From positions 62,001 through 126,000 of the forward strand of contig JABYQS010000079.1 of assembly GCA_022592435.1 (NCBI GenBank): a DNA stretch of 64,000 bases. Reading direction: 5' to 3'. The position numbers and the translations under genes are program-made. This document shows positions 1 to 12,350 of the stretch, piece by piece. Each line of letters begins with the position of its first letter. Within the stretch, counting starts at the first letter, position 1. Origin of the DNA: Cerioporus squamosus (Eukaryota; Basidiomycota; Agaricomycetes; Polyporales; Polyporaceae). The notes beneath the pieces are model-generated. The model was not told where the DNA came from and ran no database searches. It saw only the letters and a list, made by a program, of their open reading frames with translations.

Positions 1-140
1 ATACGAGGGGCGGTTGCGAGCGCCGCTTCGACGTGAGCTCCGGGTCGGACCAGGCGAAGAAGTAGGTCTGGAAGCCGATGGCAATGGTGAAGACGGAGGA
101 GTATGCTGTGCCGGGGTACGGCACACCGTTAGCCATCGCG

Positions 141-3100
141 CTAGACAGCGCGATCGAGGTAGCCAAGACGCTTGAAAATGTTGCAGCGAGAGGGACCTTC
201 TAGCTCGGCGCTCTGCACCTTCCGACGCTGCTCGAGGATCTCGCTGACTGGAGAACGGCCGGACCTCTGACGCTGTCTCAGCTCAGCCTCCACTCCAGAT
301 ACTGCGAGGTCTGTACCACAAGCAAGAGGGCCGTTCTCGCTGGAATCGGAGTCTGCAGGCACCTCGCAACGTCAAGACCGCGCGCACGAGAGGGGACGAG
401 AACGAAGGAAGCTTACCAGCCCAGCAATCGCTGTTCGCGCGGCCAATCATACGCATTTCGCCCTGCGACTCCCACCGCCTGTGCCGCCTCGCTCGCCCTC
501 CTTGCGCCGCTGACGCTTACTTCGTAGCAGCCTGGACACTTGCTCGTATGTTCGCATTCTAGTTCTGGCGGCGGAATCGAAGGCGCACGAACGTCTCGCG
601 ACCTGCTTGAGTTGGTCAGCACGGCTTGGTAGCGGCAACTGGCAAGACCCTGCGTCGTAGCGTTCGAAACTGCGATTGGATGCGTACAGCCGACGCCGTC
701 TAAGCCTCGCGTGACCGCTGTCATTGGGGAAATCAAGGCCGAGGAGAAGGAGTCTGGTCCGGAAAGGGAAGAAACGAATTGTTAGAGCCTCGTGATCCCG
801 AAATCGTAGGCGGACGAACTCACTGAGGATGGTATCCGCACGGCGGTACGGGCACCCCTGCATACGTGGCCTGCCAGAACTCGTTAAACGCGTTGACAGT
901 GCCAGCTTGCTTGTCCGTCCGTCCACAGAAGGGTGCGACGAGCAGCGGCGCGAGGGTCTCGAGAATCTGCGTATAAGCAGGCAGCGACTGCATGTTGATC
1001 AAGACCGTCTGGTATAAGGGCAAGATCTGCTGAGGGCCATAAGCATCATTGCATGGCATGTAATGATGCGTTGAAGTCTCACGTCACAAGAGTACTCGTC
1101 CGCGGTGCACACGTCGAACTCGTCAGCGACCCAGGTTCGCATGCCCTCCACGATCAGCTCCAACATAGAAGAGCACAGTTCCAGTGGGCAGCCGTCGATG
1201 ACCCGTGTCAGCGTGCGGATGAGGCACATGCACATGACCTTATGCCTGGGCGCAGGGGGATACGCCGCGTTGAGCGTGTCGTTCGCGAAATCCAACACCT
1301 CGCTCGGCACCTGACGCGCCTTCCCGATCTCCACATTGGACAACAGGAGATCGGTGACACGCACTGCAGCCGTTGACGATGGGCTATGGTTCGTCGCGAT
1401 GACGCCGGCAATCTGGTCGATGAGTGTCGTTGAATCGATCCCGTGGTCCAGCGCAGTGTCGATAGCCTGTCGGAGGAGCTTGTCCCACATGTCGATTGCG
1501 TCGCTCTCCATATCCCAGTCGCTGCGCCCAATGAACGACGCGGACAGCAGAACAACGGCAGTCTCCCAGCTGGGTGATTCACCTGTGTCGTTCGAGTCCC
1601 AGCGCTCGACGAAGACCTCCCAGAGTGCAGATCGGACTTCTGGCTCCCATTCCGACTCGCGGCGACCTTGCGAAGTGTATTCTCCCAAGATGCCTGCAGG
1701 ATGGAAGTGTCGCACGCGAATGTGACCTCCGCGCATAAAGACGCCCGCTGCTCGCGAACCTGATCCACGCAGTGCAAGTCACCGACGAGCCTCTCCTCGC
1801 GGACATGAAGGTAGCGCAGGACCGACTCGGCGAGTTCCGAAGGAATCGCCGCCCGTGTCAGCGTGAGGAGATCGCGGACAAGGAAGAGCTTGACAACAGC
1901 GAAGTTTCGTCGCGAGTGAGGGAGAGGAGACTCGTCCATGCCCTTGCCTTTGGAACCGGTTGGCTTGATAGGGACGTAGGCACCTCGTCGAACTCCTCCG
2001 TGCGCATGGCGAAGTTCAAAGTCTGATCTTCCAAGATGCCAAGGAGGACATCTCGTGCGGCAACTGCAAGCTTGGCCAGGCCCTCATCATCCTCCCTGTC
2101 TACCCAAACATGCGTCAGCAAACACTCTGAAACTCGGTCGGACGACATACCCAACATCATTGGGACGTCGCATTGAAGGAGATGGAACCAGATTTCCCGA
2201 ATCTCGGACTGCAACATGTCAGCATACCTCGGGGCTCATCACTGTGGAAGACTCACCGGCACCGCTTCACTCATTCCGCGGTCAGCAGCCCAGGGTTCGC
2301 CGAGAAGAAGTCCTGTGGGAGGAGCCTGCGAGGGTCCCACTCCTTCTCTCCAGCCATATGAGAGGAAGATACAGCGCTGAGCAAGTGCCGCGTGAGGTCC
2401 ATCGCGTCCTTGCACGTCTGTCCACCCTTACGGCTCATGAAGCGCAAGATGCCAAGGGCGACTAGGACATGTTGGTCGTCGATCATCTCGTGCCCGAGCA
2501 GCGGGCGGACGGGGCATACACCGGCCCTCCGCGACAACGTCGTCTTCGGTGGCGGATTCGTCTTCGCCATCCGTCTCCGCGTCGACGGTGACTTTGACGT
2601 GTGGCGGCCAGAAGAACGCCCAGACCATGGCACGCCAGGCTAGGCACCCGAAGGCCCGCGCGGAGCTCTTTGGATGGCGCATACCCAAAGAGAATAGCGC
2701 GATGACGGTCCGCGTCAGCTCCGCGTGTAGCCATACCGTGGGTCCGAGCAAGACAAATCGTGCGTACGATACGTACAAGGACTGAGTCTTTGGATGGGCT
2801 TGCGTCGACGCGCTTCTTCGACGGCGTTGTGGGACTGTTCTCGTTCGACTTCGTCAGTCGTGGCGCTGCAGCGGTTGGCGTGCGTGTATGCGCCTCGCTC
2901 GGAAGAAGGGAAGACGCGGCAAGGGCAAGCCCACCGAGGGCGTGGCATGCTTGATTGCGAATGACAAGCGTCAGGTCGAGCAGGCAGGGGATGATCGGGC
3001 CAACCAGGGACGAGACCGCAGGCACGAAGATCCCGGGAAGATAAAGCGCCAGATCATGTATCGTCTGGATGGCTTGCTTAGCGCATATACTTACCCAGGT

Positions 3101-3250
3101 GGTCAAAGTGCTTACCTTCAGGCCGTCCGTCGAGGGTCCTTTCTTCCCTGCTTTGCCGAGCTCGCCCTCGATGCCACGGCGCAGCGCATGAGCGATTCGG
3201 TCCCTGGCAGGCTCGAGTACTTTGAGTCGGCGGCGACTTGGAAGGGGTGA
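141..3250 (-). pseudogene. Rif1 N-terminal (HEAT-repeat) domain protein, broken (left copy)
   Basis: This is the mirror copy of the gene described at 32150-35259, with the same motifs and the same frame breaks. Conserved blocks include RNQACHALGGLALA, HPKSSARAFGCLAWRA, VVKLFLVRDLLTL and NAFNEFWQATYAG. The terminal stop is at 141-143. Rif1 proteins act in telomere-length control, replication timing and double-strand-break repair. Assignment to the Rif1_N family is from remembered fungal homologues and is moderately sure. Frame changes without usable splice sites indicate a non-functional copy or indel errors present in both arms. Confidence 0.6.
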
Positions 3251-4617
3251 ACGGAGTCGTACAGATGAAAGACAGGATGACCACGTACACGAGTCCGACT
3301 CGGGAAGCGTCCAGCCCATACGTGTCGTGCGGCTAGAGAGGCAGCGCGGGCTCTTGGCTAGTGACGATGACACTGTATGTTTCCTTGTAAGCGCCGCGTC
3401 GCGACGCATCGACAAGGAGATACGAACCCGTACATGAAAGTCAAAGAGACAGAACCCATCGCTCTCGGCGACTTCAGGAGGGTTAGCAACAAGCCGACGA
3501 TCGACAATGGCTGTTGCTGGACTTCATTCGCTACAGGCTGTCGAGTAGGTTCTCCTGCGGCTCCGTTTTCTTCGTCTGCTGGGCCCTGGCCAGGTCGTTG
3601 CGCTGTGAACCGGTTGCTCATCGCGCTGCTCTGCGTCCGTGGTCGTGGCCCCGTATGCCCGGTCTCGCGAACCGCTGTTGTTTCCAACCAGGCCAGTCAG
3701 CGAAGCATCCCAGTGTATTGCGTCCTTACGCTCGATGATGAGCAGACGACAGATGAACTCGAGCGCCGTGACGATGACTCCGAATATGAATGGTCCACTG
3801 AAATCGAAACGATCGTCCAGAGCTCCGGCCACGGGCGGTCCCACAAGAAATCTGCGCAGCGCTCAGCAAGTCGAGAATCATATAGAAGGCGTGTCAAGCT
3901 ACGCACCCGAGTCATTCCCATCATGATCAGTCCAAGCTGTGCTGACGAACGAGTCATGAGCAGATAAGTCGCCGTAGGTGTAATCCCAAGACTTACTTCC
4001 GACGATCGCTTCTGGGACAGTATCGCTACTAACACGACATTAGCCAGGATACTGGGAATTGACGGAAAGTAGCTCACACTAAGGCCAGGGCGATTACCCA
4101 GATGACCGATGCACTGACTCCTTGGCAAATACGAGCAACTACCATGACGGCTCGGGGCTAGCGTGGAAGGACGTGCGGTCGGAGTAGATCGAAGCGGTCT
4201 CGGACGACGCCATGTAGAAGCGAGACAGTAGCCTTACATCAGACAGCGGGGCACAACCAGTGTCAGGAGCTCTCGATGACTCTGCGAAGGTAGCCCGCAA
4301 TCAAGCAACGAGACACAGTGACAGTCGTGCGTGGGTATAGCCCGCGCCATTGCGCGCGCCAGAGCTCCGGGAGGATGACCGCTGAGCGGCCAGGGCCTCC
4401 AACGCACAACAATCTGCTATGCTCGCCGGCTCGTTTGCGCTGGAAAACGTGTCGGTCAGTATCTGCTAACACGCGAGTATGGATGCACTCACATCCGGGA
4501 CGACCGTGCGCTAACTCAGCATCTCTCGGGCAACCAGGATGACAGACCATAGGTGTGCGACCTACGCGGCCATCTCTTGGCCCAGTCGCGGTAGAACGGC
4601 CTCTCTGGATCCTGCAT
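3240..4617 (-). pseudogene. MFS transporter (VMAT-like), decayed and 3'-truncated (left copy)
   Basis: This is the mirror copy of the transporter remnant at 30783-32160. It retains GPPVAGALDDRF, GPFIFGVIVTALEFICRLL and LLIIERKDAIHWD, which belong to a cytoplasmic loop and helix region of fungal MFS transporters. It carries the same internal stop (SQEPALPL*PHDTYGLD) and ends against the Rif1-like fragment. The N-terminal membrane domain is largely unreadable, so this copy cannot make a 12-helix transporter. Confidence 0.6.
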
Positions 4618-6382
4618 GGTAACCTGCCTCGCTGAGGAAACATCGGTGGTAGTTGCCGCGATTTGTGCGGGTCCGATGGGGTGCATGGGAAGGAGGCTTA
4701 GCCAGGATGAGAATGGGTGAGAGAAAGGGACAAGCAGCAGTAAAGTTCGGAGAAGCAAGTAAACGGAATCGCCCAGCTTGTTGCAATGATGAAAGCACGC
4801 CTTCACGTCCGTGGTGCTGGTGGAAGAGCTGCGAGCAGAAGAGCAGAGTTGAGAGGTCGTGAAGCGCGCGCCAATGATTGATACTGCCCGATTCAGGGGG
4901 CAGCCACGTGGGCCTGTCCTAGGCACCTAGGCACTCTCACAAGGTTTGCAAGCTCACCGACAGTGCCATGGAACTCAGCCGCCAAAAGCGACGGAGACTA
5001 CTCTCAAGCTTACTGGTTGACCATGTCCGAATTTCTCAGGTCTAGTGGCTGACCGCGGACTAGTCCACGGCTTTCGAGGATTCAGGGCGGTCTTCGAAGG
5101 ATGCGTACTGTTGTGATGCCTCTGGTTGTGGCCATTCGCTCCCCACCCGTATGGTCTGTTTCCTGCCTTTTTGCTCACTGCCGCTCATTCATACCCAGCG
5201 GCTATGTTTGGGTCACAGTGAAGCCTCTTCAATCGGGGTCGGCCTCTTGGTCCTCCTGCATCCGCACTACGTGAGTTCCGCGGCGAATCGCTCTTGGTAT
5301 CTAGCGCGTCGCTTGCACCCGCGACTCACGGTGCGTTGCGGTGCTATTAATACGGGACCGCACGAGATCAGCTCAAGTTCTCATTCGCCCTCTTGTAGCT
5401 CGAGCGCAAACGAAACCACGACCGGTTGCGCTTCAAAAGACCCCGACTCTCCTTCACGCCAGGCTTCCCGGGTCGGCCTTGCGCATGGAGAAGAGGCTGA
5501 GACGTACATTTATTGGCACGCAACACCATGTCTCGCTCAGAACAGGCCGCCTGGCTCCGGGTACGTCGACCGTCTGCTCTTCCACGCATTGTTGATTCAT
5601 ACCCGCGCAGCGCAGTCTCAGGGAGCATCTTGAGCATCCCTTCGTTTCTACTACTACACGCCCTTTCTCAAACGGATCGGTGTATCTCCATGCACAATGT
5701 TGCAGTGTGCCTACATAAGGCCGGGATCACTGGACAGAGGCAGCTAGCGTTGGTGTCACGTCCGCTAAAACCGAGAATCGTTCTGACTTATATCCCCCGG
5801 AGAGCAGTCTCCGAAGGGAGATGGCGTCGGGAGGCGTGCTCGTCCAAACGTCTTGCACACACTCGGACGCTACTGTGCTCTGAAGCACTCGCAATCGATT
5901 AGAAGGTGACTGCGAACAACGGCAGCCTGACCGTGATGTACCGCCGCATACGGGATCCGAGTGTCGACTCTCAGAGAACCTTCAAGTTCACGATGACTAG
6001 ACAAAGTCTCAAAGTTCAGCAGCAGCGCACTGGATTGCAGGTGGCAGGAAGCCCACTCAGTGTCGTAGTACCAAGTAGTAGAGAATCGCGGTGTGGGTTC
6101 AAGTAGAAGTCAACCTTCGAATTATAAGTTCGGCATTCCCGTGTCGCGCACGTGTACAACTGTATTGCAGATCGCAATGGCCAACTGCACAATTGCGGCC
6201 TAAGAAGACGCATTGCTGGCGATTGACTAGTTCGCGGCCCATATTCGACGCTCCCAACGATGCCCCTCAAAGAATACTGCACTACATGCTCGGCGTGGCT
6301 GAATCGTGCCTAATGTGTGCATGGAATATGATACAACTTGATACATCGTCATCACAGATACTTTCACCGATCGTCATAGCAG
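4618..6382. other. No recognisable gene
   Basis: This covers the inner end of the left arm (to 5700) and the first 0.7 kb of unique spacer. Short open frames exist on both strands, but I see no family motif, consistent intron structure or RNA gene. The arm boundary at 5700/5701 has no obvious terminal motif or target duplication. Confidence 0.5.
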
Positions 6383-7347
6383 CTACTCGATGGCTCGAAC
6401 GGGCACTTCGAAACGGACCGCACCACCCGCTCCCTGTTCGGGGTACTCCAACGTGCAGATCATACCGTCAAGCACGACAAACTTCTCTTCCCCCTGTAAG
6501 ATGTCGTCCTCCTGGATGCCGAAGTTGGTCTCGAGGGAGTCCAAGGCTTGACCGCCAATGCCTAGCCACGGCAGCGGTGTAGGGACGTGAAGGGTGAGCT
6601 CGTAACCTGGGGGTTTGTTGACTGACTTGCTCGTGTCATCGGCGAGCACGTAGTCCACACAAAATTCGCGCTCAGAGATCGCGCCAGGCCACAAGCGGAG
6701 AGCGTAGGGGCTCCCCGGAATGGGGATGATCTTGACATCTGGAGCGCCAGGGAGCGGCTTCTCCTGGGAAACCTAACTCAGCGGACGGACTGGCTTAGAA
6801 GGGTATGGCGACTTACCCCGGTCACCTCAGCCACCGCATCTAGGGAGCTGCATACCTCAACCATGACGAGATCTGGACCTCCCAACTGAGCCACCATGTC
6901 CGACCATTCCTCTGCGAGATGGGCCTCTAAGCCTCCTTCCTCTACGTAACTGTAGTCGCTGCCACCCAGAGCGAACAACTCGAAGTCGTTCTTAGGCTTG
7001 TACCCCGGATATCGGACGCGGATGATCTCCTCGTAGAGGTCGCGCACCGTCCGCACAGAGGGGGTCGAAGGAGCCGGTGTGGCGGGGGTCGGAGCATCGG
7101 AAGGGGCTGTCGTGGCGGAGGATAGAGCATCGGACGAGCTCTTGTGATGTTTCGCCCGATCCGAATTGTCGGCGGATTCCTCCGGCGGTCCTCTCTTCCG
7201 AGGACGGCGCGTCCCGTCCTGTCCCAAAGGTTGCATCAGGACGAGCTCTCTAGAGATCACAATGGGCCAGCGTACCTCCAAGGGGTCCTCTGTCGACAAG
7301 CGCATACGGGTACCGCCCCCTACTTGGTGCACGATCGTGCGGCTCAT
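6383..7347 (-). CDS. Hypothetical protein, 306 aa, two exons
   Basis: Exon 1 runs 7347-6817 and exon 2 runs 6772-6383. A 44-bp phase-0 intron (GTAAGT...TTAG) joins VTG to VSQEKPL. The start is the first ATG (MSRTIVHQV). Residues about 50-95 are a low-complexity Ser/Ala/Pro/Thr segment preceded by a basic, possibly nuclear-localising RRPRKRG. The C-terminal half looks globular and acidic, with patches LYEEIIRVRYPGYKPKNDF and PGYELTLHVPTPLPWLGIG. There is no signal peptide or membrane helix. I do not recognise the family. The clean splice and long frames argue for a functional gene. Confidence 0.72.
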
Positions 7348-8724
7348 GCTGGCGGTGTGGGGATGAGGAGCGCGATGCTGGCAGAAAGAGCAAAGGTCGG
7401 CGGGTTATAATCAGCGCATGGTATCGCCTCCTTTGTCCAGTGTCGGATCCTGCCGTGCGTGTCGAAACATCCGGAGCCCGGTTCCGAGGCTGAAATGACG
7501 GTGAGAACGGGAGAACTTGAGAAGCAAACCAGTGGGAAAGGTACCACTTCACACACGATGCCTCGCCATGTCATGTCTGCAAACAAAGCCATTTGCGTTT
7601 AGTACACCAACACCGCTTGGTACATGCGGTCTTCGTATGATTTGGGGCCTGGTGACGAGCAGGCATGACGGACGGAATGAACATTGAAGCTGAAGTGCGT
7701 GCCGAGAGGCCCGTACCTTCTGAACATGGTTCTTGGCTGTCTATATAATGCGCTTCTGCCATACGGCAAAGCACGGAAGAGAAGGCTTCACAAAGGAGGA
7801 CAATGATAGATGGGGCTGCTGTTTGAAGTGACTCTGCAAGAAGCAGCGGTTCGAACTCGTGAAGGGAGGGCCCCCGGGTGACAGACAGGTGTTACCGGAT
7901 CAAAGGCCCACAACGAGCTGAGTACCTCGTCCGGTCGGTAGCGCAAGTATGACATACCTCTGCATACGTGGTCGAGAGTAGGCTGCGAGGGGAAAAGCGG
8001 CTGCGAGTAGGCTCGCTTGCCAGCCTGTAGTTCCTCGTCCCTCAGAATACCGAGCAGTCGCACTCGCAGAGACTCGCCGCGCAGGTAAGTTGTTGTGGCT
8101 GTGCTAGTCGCTTTTCGGAGACACAATTATAGTATTATAATGGCTGCTATGAGTAAGGCTGAAAGGTGGCAGTGCCAATCGTGGCCAATGGTCTACTTAT
8201 CGGAGATCGAATATATTGATCGGATTTTATGACCGATTAACCATGTTTTTATGCTGGCATGCAACTGGCATGGCTTTCAACTTGGATGTCCCTAGGGCTG
8301 TTATTGAGCCTTCCGATTGTCACGTCGTGCTATTCTTCTTGATTGTCGATCTGACAATTGTGAGTGACGCCGTCAGTCCCACTAACCGGCGCGAGCAGAG
8401 TATAAAATGACGACTCACTCGTGTTCCGACACCATCCTCCCAGAGTCCACTACTACGTGAGTTACCTTCTCCTATCGTCCATCCCATAGGCCCCACGGCT
8501 ATGCGCTTATACGGGCCATAGATTGACACGGTTCAAGTTACCTACCTGAGAAAGTTGATCCAAAACCCGGTAAGTCACGATAGCTCCACTTATTGATCTA
8601 CTGACTGACGCTGCCTGTTGTTTTCTGAAGTGACGATATGTTCGTAGGGGCGGTTTCGTGCCTCCACAGGGACCAGATGTCTGCGGACATCTACGTGACC
8701 TATGTGTGGACGACCGTCGGACAG
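7348..8724. other. Intergenic; one possible small exon
   Basis: A minus-strand open frame at 7788-8126 includes LRVRLLGILRDEELQAGKR and ends near a plausible donor (GTATGT), so it may be an exon of an unrecognised gene. It lacks an ATG in frame. The rest shows no coding signature. Around 8200-8240 the sequence becomes locally AT-rich. Confidence 0.3.
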
Positions 8725-9299
8725 CTAATCCGCATTTCTCATGTGTGCGTCACATATGGTTTGGCTATCGTCGTCGTTCAGCGGGGCGTATGCCCGCAGC
8801 CCGGAGTGATTCCCAATCAGTTTTTCGTCCACGGACCCTCTCTGGTGTTGATCCGGGTCAACGACGAAGGGCCACAGCACATGAACGTCCACGGTGCACC
8901 GGCACAACTCCCCAACGCTCATCTCATCCAGAATGGGCATCAAGTCTTCCACATCATCAACGGCTTTCCCGTCGCAGGCAAGGCTGTTCCGTGGCACCAT
9001 CGTGTTACGATGGAGCATGCCACCCCCGGAACTCCACTGCATTACCATAAGCACGCCCGTCGTCAGGGGCACACATCCAACCCGCCCCCAATTTTGCCGC
9101 AACACAGGGGCACCCACAAGCAGTTCAGGCGGCTGGTATTTAGCACGCAAGTGCAAAATTGCCGTCGCATCCAGCAGTGAACGGCGGGCGTACCCAGGGT
9201 GGGAATCTCATGGTCGACGACTCCAACTCCTTGTCCATGGTTGAAGGTACGTTGGTCATAGTCTCCATAGGAGATCTGGTACTCACACGACTGCCTCAT
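8725..9299 (-). CDS. Hypothetical protein (probable)
   Basis: The minus strand reads MRQSCEYQISYGDYDQRTFNH, then an acidic, well-structured frame ending at 8725. That frame contains LLVGAPVLRQNWG, VDDVEDLMPILDEMSVGEL and VLWPFVVDPDQ. A possible intron (GTACGC...CAG, near 9200-9145) would join IPTLG to PPELLVG. A start at 9299 is the first ATG, but an in-frame GTGAGT just after it suggests an upstream exon. The opposite strand is also open for 180 codons, but its residue composition is less protein-like. The family is unknown. Confidence 0.45.
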
Positions 9300-10029
9300 T
9301 CGCTATTCAGGGCTGGATGTCCGTCTACAAGTCGTTGTCGTGCTTTAATACCCTGCCCGTGTGGCGCTAGTCGACTCGGGTAGCTGCTTTGCATCGCGTC
9401 GTCACTGCGGTCTCTCCACGTACTTTCCCGCTGCGATGTATCTCCCGCGCCACTGCATCCCGCCCATCCCCTGTATTGTGTATTTCTTGCCTCTCCTGTC
9501 TTTTCTTTCCTTCCTCTCCCTTCCTTCCTGATCTCTCTCCACGATTCTCTCTCCTATCCATCAAGCAATTCACGTGTTTCTTGCTCTTTTGTATCGCATA
9601 TCATACCCAGCTATCCTGCCTGTATCCCTGGGCAATGTCACTCCTGTCCTCGGATCACGCGTTGGCCTCCGCAATTGGGCAATTGGCGTTTCACGTACAG
9701 ACGTCGTGTACCCGTGTTATTGAGTCGTAAGAGCGCGCAGGACTTGCACATCCTTCTGTCGTACTGTCAGTCCACCGGCGGCACATCCCCCATCCCCCTG
9801 CTGCCGCGCGTTCAAATGCAGGTCGAGTCGTCAGGATACAGATTGACTGAGGGCCCTACTAATAGTACATGGTTCTATAGACGCCTCCTATGTCAACTAC
9901 TGCTAAAGCGAAGATAACCATTGGGTTGTTCTTATCGGGTCGAGTCGAGGACGCTGCAGCATCTTAAGCTCCATAGCCCAGTTAGGAGCTCGAGGTATTT
10001 TGGCTCGTCACGAGAAGCTGAGCGACGCA
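9300..10029. other. Intergenic with a pyrimidine-rich tract
   Basis: About 9475-9570 is strongly pyrimidine-rich on the plus strand (runs of CTCTCC, TTCCTTCC), resembling a fungal CT-rich core promoter or an intron/UTR tract. No gene with convincing exon structure starts directly downstream on the plus strand. The divergent neighbour on the minus strand is the hypothetical gene at 8725-9299, for which this could be a promoter. Confidence 0.35.
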
Positions 10030-11330
10030 GAAGACGCATGCTCGCGGAACAAGAGGACCCACGGGTACAACGAGCATCTATGGACAGTGTACCTCTTCGA
10101 GAGCAAAGCCAAGAGATGCTACAGAAGAGTGAGCAATATGGTCGACGTGGTGGGAGGAATGAGCTTACCCCTGCTCGCACGTGCTGTACTTGCGCTGGTG
10201 AACCAGTGTCGATGCCCTCCCGCTTGTACGCCGCCAGGAGCTCGTGCTCGTGCGCAACCTCATCGAGCCGCGGACAAACTCGCAGGTGCCGGGCATGAGC
10301 AGGTTGCGGCCCGTGAATGTATGCCCGCGGACACCGGGTGGGAGAGTATATCCGTTACCTTGCGCTTCTCAGCCTCAGCGATGTCTTCTCCGACGTTGTG
10401 GTTGAATGAGTTTCCCTGCTCGTTCTCGATCGCGTTTCCGTCCGCGGGCTTGGCTTCGTGCTCGATATCGTGACCGCTCAGCAACTTGATTGCGATTGCG
10501 TCGACATACGAGAGGCGGAGGATGGGGGATCATGGGGTAGACCTGCCCCTCCAAACCAGGAGGTCGATTCCTAGGACCAGTCTATCAACCATCTCGCACA
10601 TGACGGACTCGAGGTGATCCATGAGCTCGTCAAAGGTAATACACGCAAGCTCGCCCTACGTGTACTCGCTCAGGTACCGGCGCGTGTGGCTGTTCTCGGC
10701 TCGGAAAATCTCCTGTACCCAGAAGGCCATAGAGCTTGAAGAACGGCACTCTACCCTCGACCTGGGCCTGCACGAGACAGGGTGGGGTGAATTCTGTGAA
10801 GACGTGCGACGTGATGGAGGCGCGGAATGCATTGAGAGAAGAGCGGAGCGTAATTTGAGCGTAGCTAAGGCAGTCTCGCCCAGAAGAAGCAGATGCCGCA
10901 GGTTGACCTGGATGGACGGATCTGATTCTGAAACACGCGCGTTTCAGTAAGCTGATCATAGACACCGTGATAAGTACCCGCCTTGTTTAGTGAATGCGTC
11001 TTCATCGGTCGCGCAGACGGTGCACCTAGTCAGAGGTCTTGACACGTTTAGTCTGAGCGATGTGAGGTTGCCGATCTTTGCCTACAGGATATGGATTCGA
11101 TGGACGTGGAGGCCGGAGTTGAAGACACACCTTCAAGTCCGGGTAGGGTCCGGGTCCTCCTGCAGCGCGATCTCCTTCCTCTCTCGCAACTCCGCCTGCT
11201 CCTTTGCCTCGCGCTCGGCGAGCTCCCCCACCTTCTTGCGCTTCTTTTCAATACCATCCGCGCCCTGCTTCGCCTCCTTCAAGGCGCGATGTTGGCGCGA
11301 CGTCGGAAACATCCTGAAGAGCCCCACTCG
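10030..11330 (-). pseudogene. Cytosolic asparaginyl-tRNA synthetase, frameshifted
   Basis: Reading the minus strand, AsnRS landmarks occur in the right order but in different frames. The order is a charged linker ending KEIALQEDPDP, then TEFTPPCLVQAQVEG, then class II motif 2 RAENSHTRRYLSEYT followed by a stop. Next come ITFDELMDHLESVMCEMVD, GEDIAEAEKRKVTD, LMPGTCEFVRGSMRL, AAYKREGID, QRKYSTCEQG and a degraded C-terminus (SKRYTV). In functional enzymes these blocks build the aminoacylation active site that charges tRNA-Asn. At least three frame changes lack splice sites and motif 2 is followed by a stop, so this copy cannot encode an active enzyme. The essential functional gene presumably lies elsewhere. 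Confidence 0.82.
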
Positions 11331-12350
11331 TTGGCATGCGAACGAAATGATGTGAAACGAGACAGTCGCGCTTGCTCTGAGTCGACTTCGTCTGACTGGC
11401 CTCCGGCGCCGGTGTTAGCACTTGCACCAACACTGAGGCATCGGCCACTGTCTGAGTCTGTGTGCGAGAGTCGAGAGCAGTCAGCAGCGCGAACCTCAAT
11501 CCACCACCTGTGCGGCTGCCGGGATTGCTGTGGTATGCTCTTTCCTAGCCGGAATACAGCAAATGTGTCTCGTGTATCGATAATGTCCATGGTGGTCTGC
11601 GTTCAGAGTTAGTATCACTTCCAGGTTCTGTCGCGGATATGACATACCGCAGGTTCCATTGGCTCGAGGTCGCGTAGTGGAGGCTCCGTACCTGAGGGAC
11701 CACTGGGCGCATCTGAACTTCAACCTGTCGGGTGATGGCACTTAGGCTGCGCTCGTCCGTTGCGGCTTCTGACACGCTTCGTTCTCCTCGGCCTCCTCGA
11801 AAGCGCCGGCTGCTTGTTCCCGGAGTGCGGGGCAGCTTCTCTCGTGCCATCTCCGTCCTTGTTCGCTCGTAAAGCGAGCGCCGCATGGGTATTGCTCGGA
11901 TGGACTGTCGTGCCCGCTTCCTAGGCCAATTTGAATATCCACCTGTCGACCCGGGATGCTTGTTCGATTCGTCACGCTACCTCTTGCTGTGCTCCTAGGG
12001 CGTGCGCGTTTCCAAACGGGTCTTCTACACAGTAATAGTCAGCATACTCACATCGCGGGCGGTGCGCGCAAGCGGTAACGTACCTCGTATGCTAGTACGA
12101 TTACAAGGGAGAGGGATGTGGAGAAGGAGGAGCAGGGAGGAGCGCGAGGTTGGAACAAGGCGGAAGGCACAGCCTTCCTTCCAATTACGGCACATAAGGG
12201 CGGTGGCACATTCGACTTCCTTATATTAGGGTGGCAGCCTAGCAAGTATCATAATGTGAAACTCGGACGTATAATCATGGAAGCAACTGCTCGTCGTTTA
12301 CGGGTGAGTCGCCGTGTATTGAGACTAAGTATCAGGCCATATGCGAGCTA
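11331..12350. other. No confident gene; possible zinc-finger remnant
   Basis: A minus-strand frame at 11742-11975 contains YPCGARFTSEQGRRWHERSC, which resembles one degraded C2H2-type finger, followed by a Glu-rich tail. It has no partner exons I can support. The remaining sequence shows no family motif. Confidence 0.3.

Larger units (their letters stand above)
1..5700. repeat. Left arm of a long perfect inverted repeat
   Basis: This stretch is the reverse complement of 29700-35399, with x pairing to 35400 minus x. At the inner end both arms share TGCACAATGT and then diverge (5701 against 29699). At the outer end, base 1 pairs with 35399 and the window stops, so the true outer boundary is unknown. 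Long open frames compared across the arm translate identically in both copies, including broken ones. It carries the decayed MFS and Rif1-like genes on the minus strand. It could be a very recent inverted duplication, a gene-converted repeat, or one locus assembled twice. Confidence 0.95.

Noticed and set aside
8638..9180. 180-codon plus-strand open frame
   Set aside because: The minus strand of the same region has a more protein-like acidic frame with plausible start and intron. The plus frame is rich in His/Pro/Gln as expected of a shadow.
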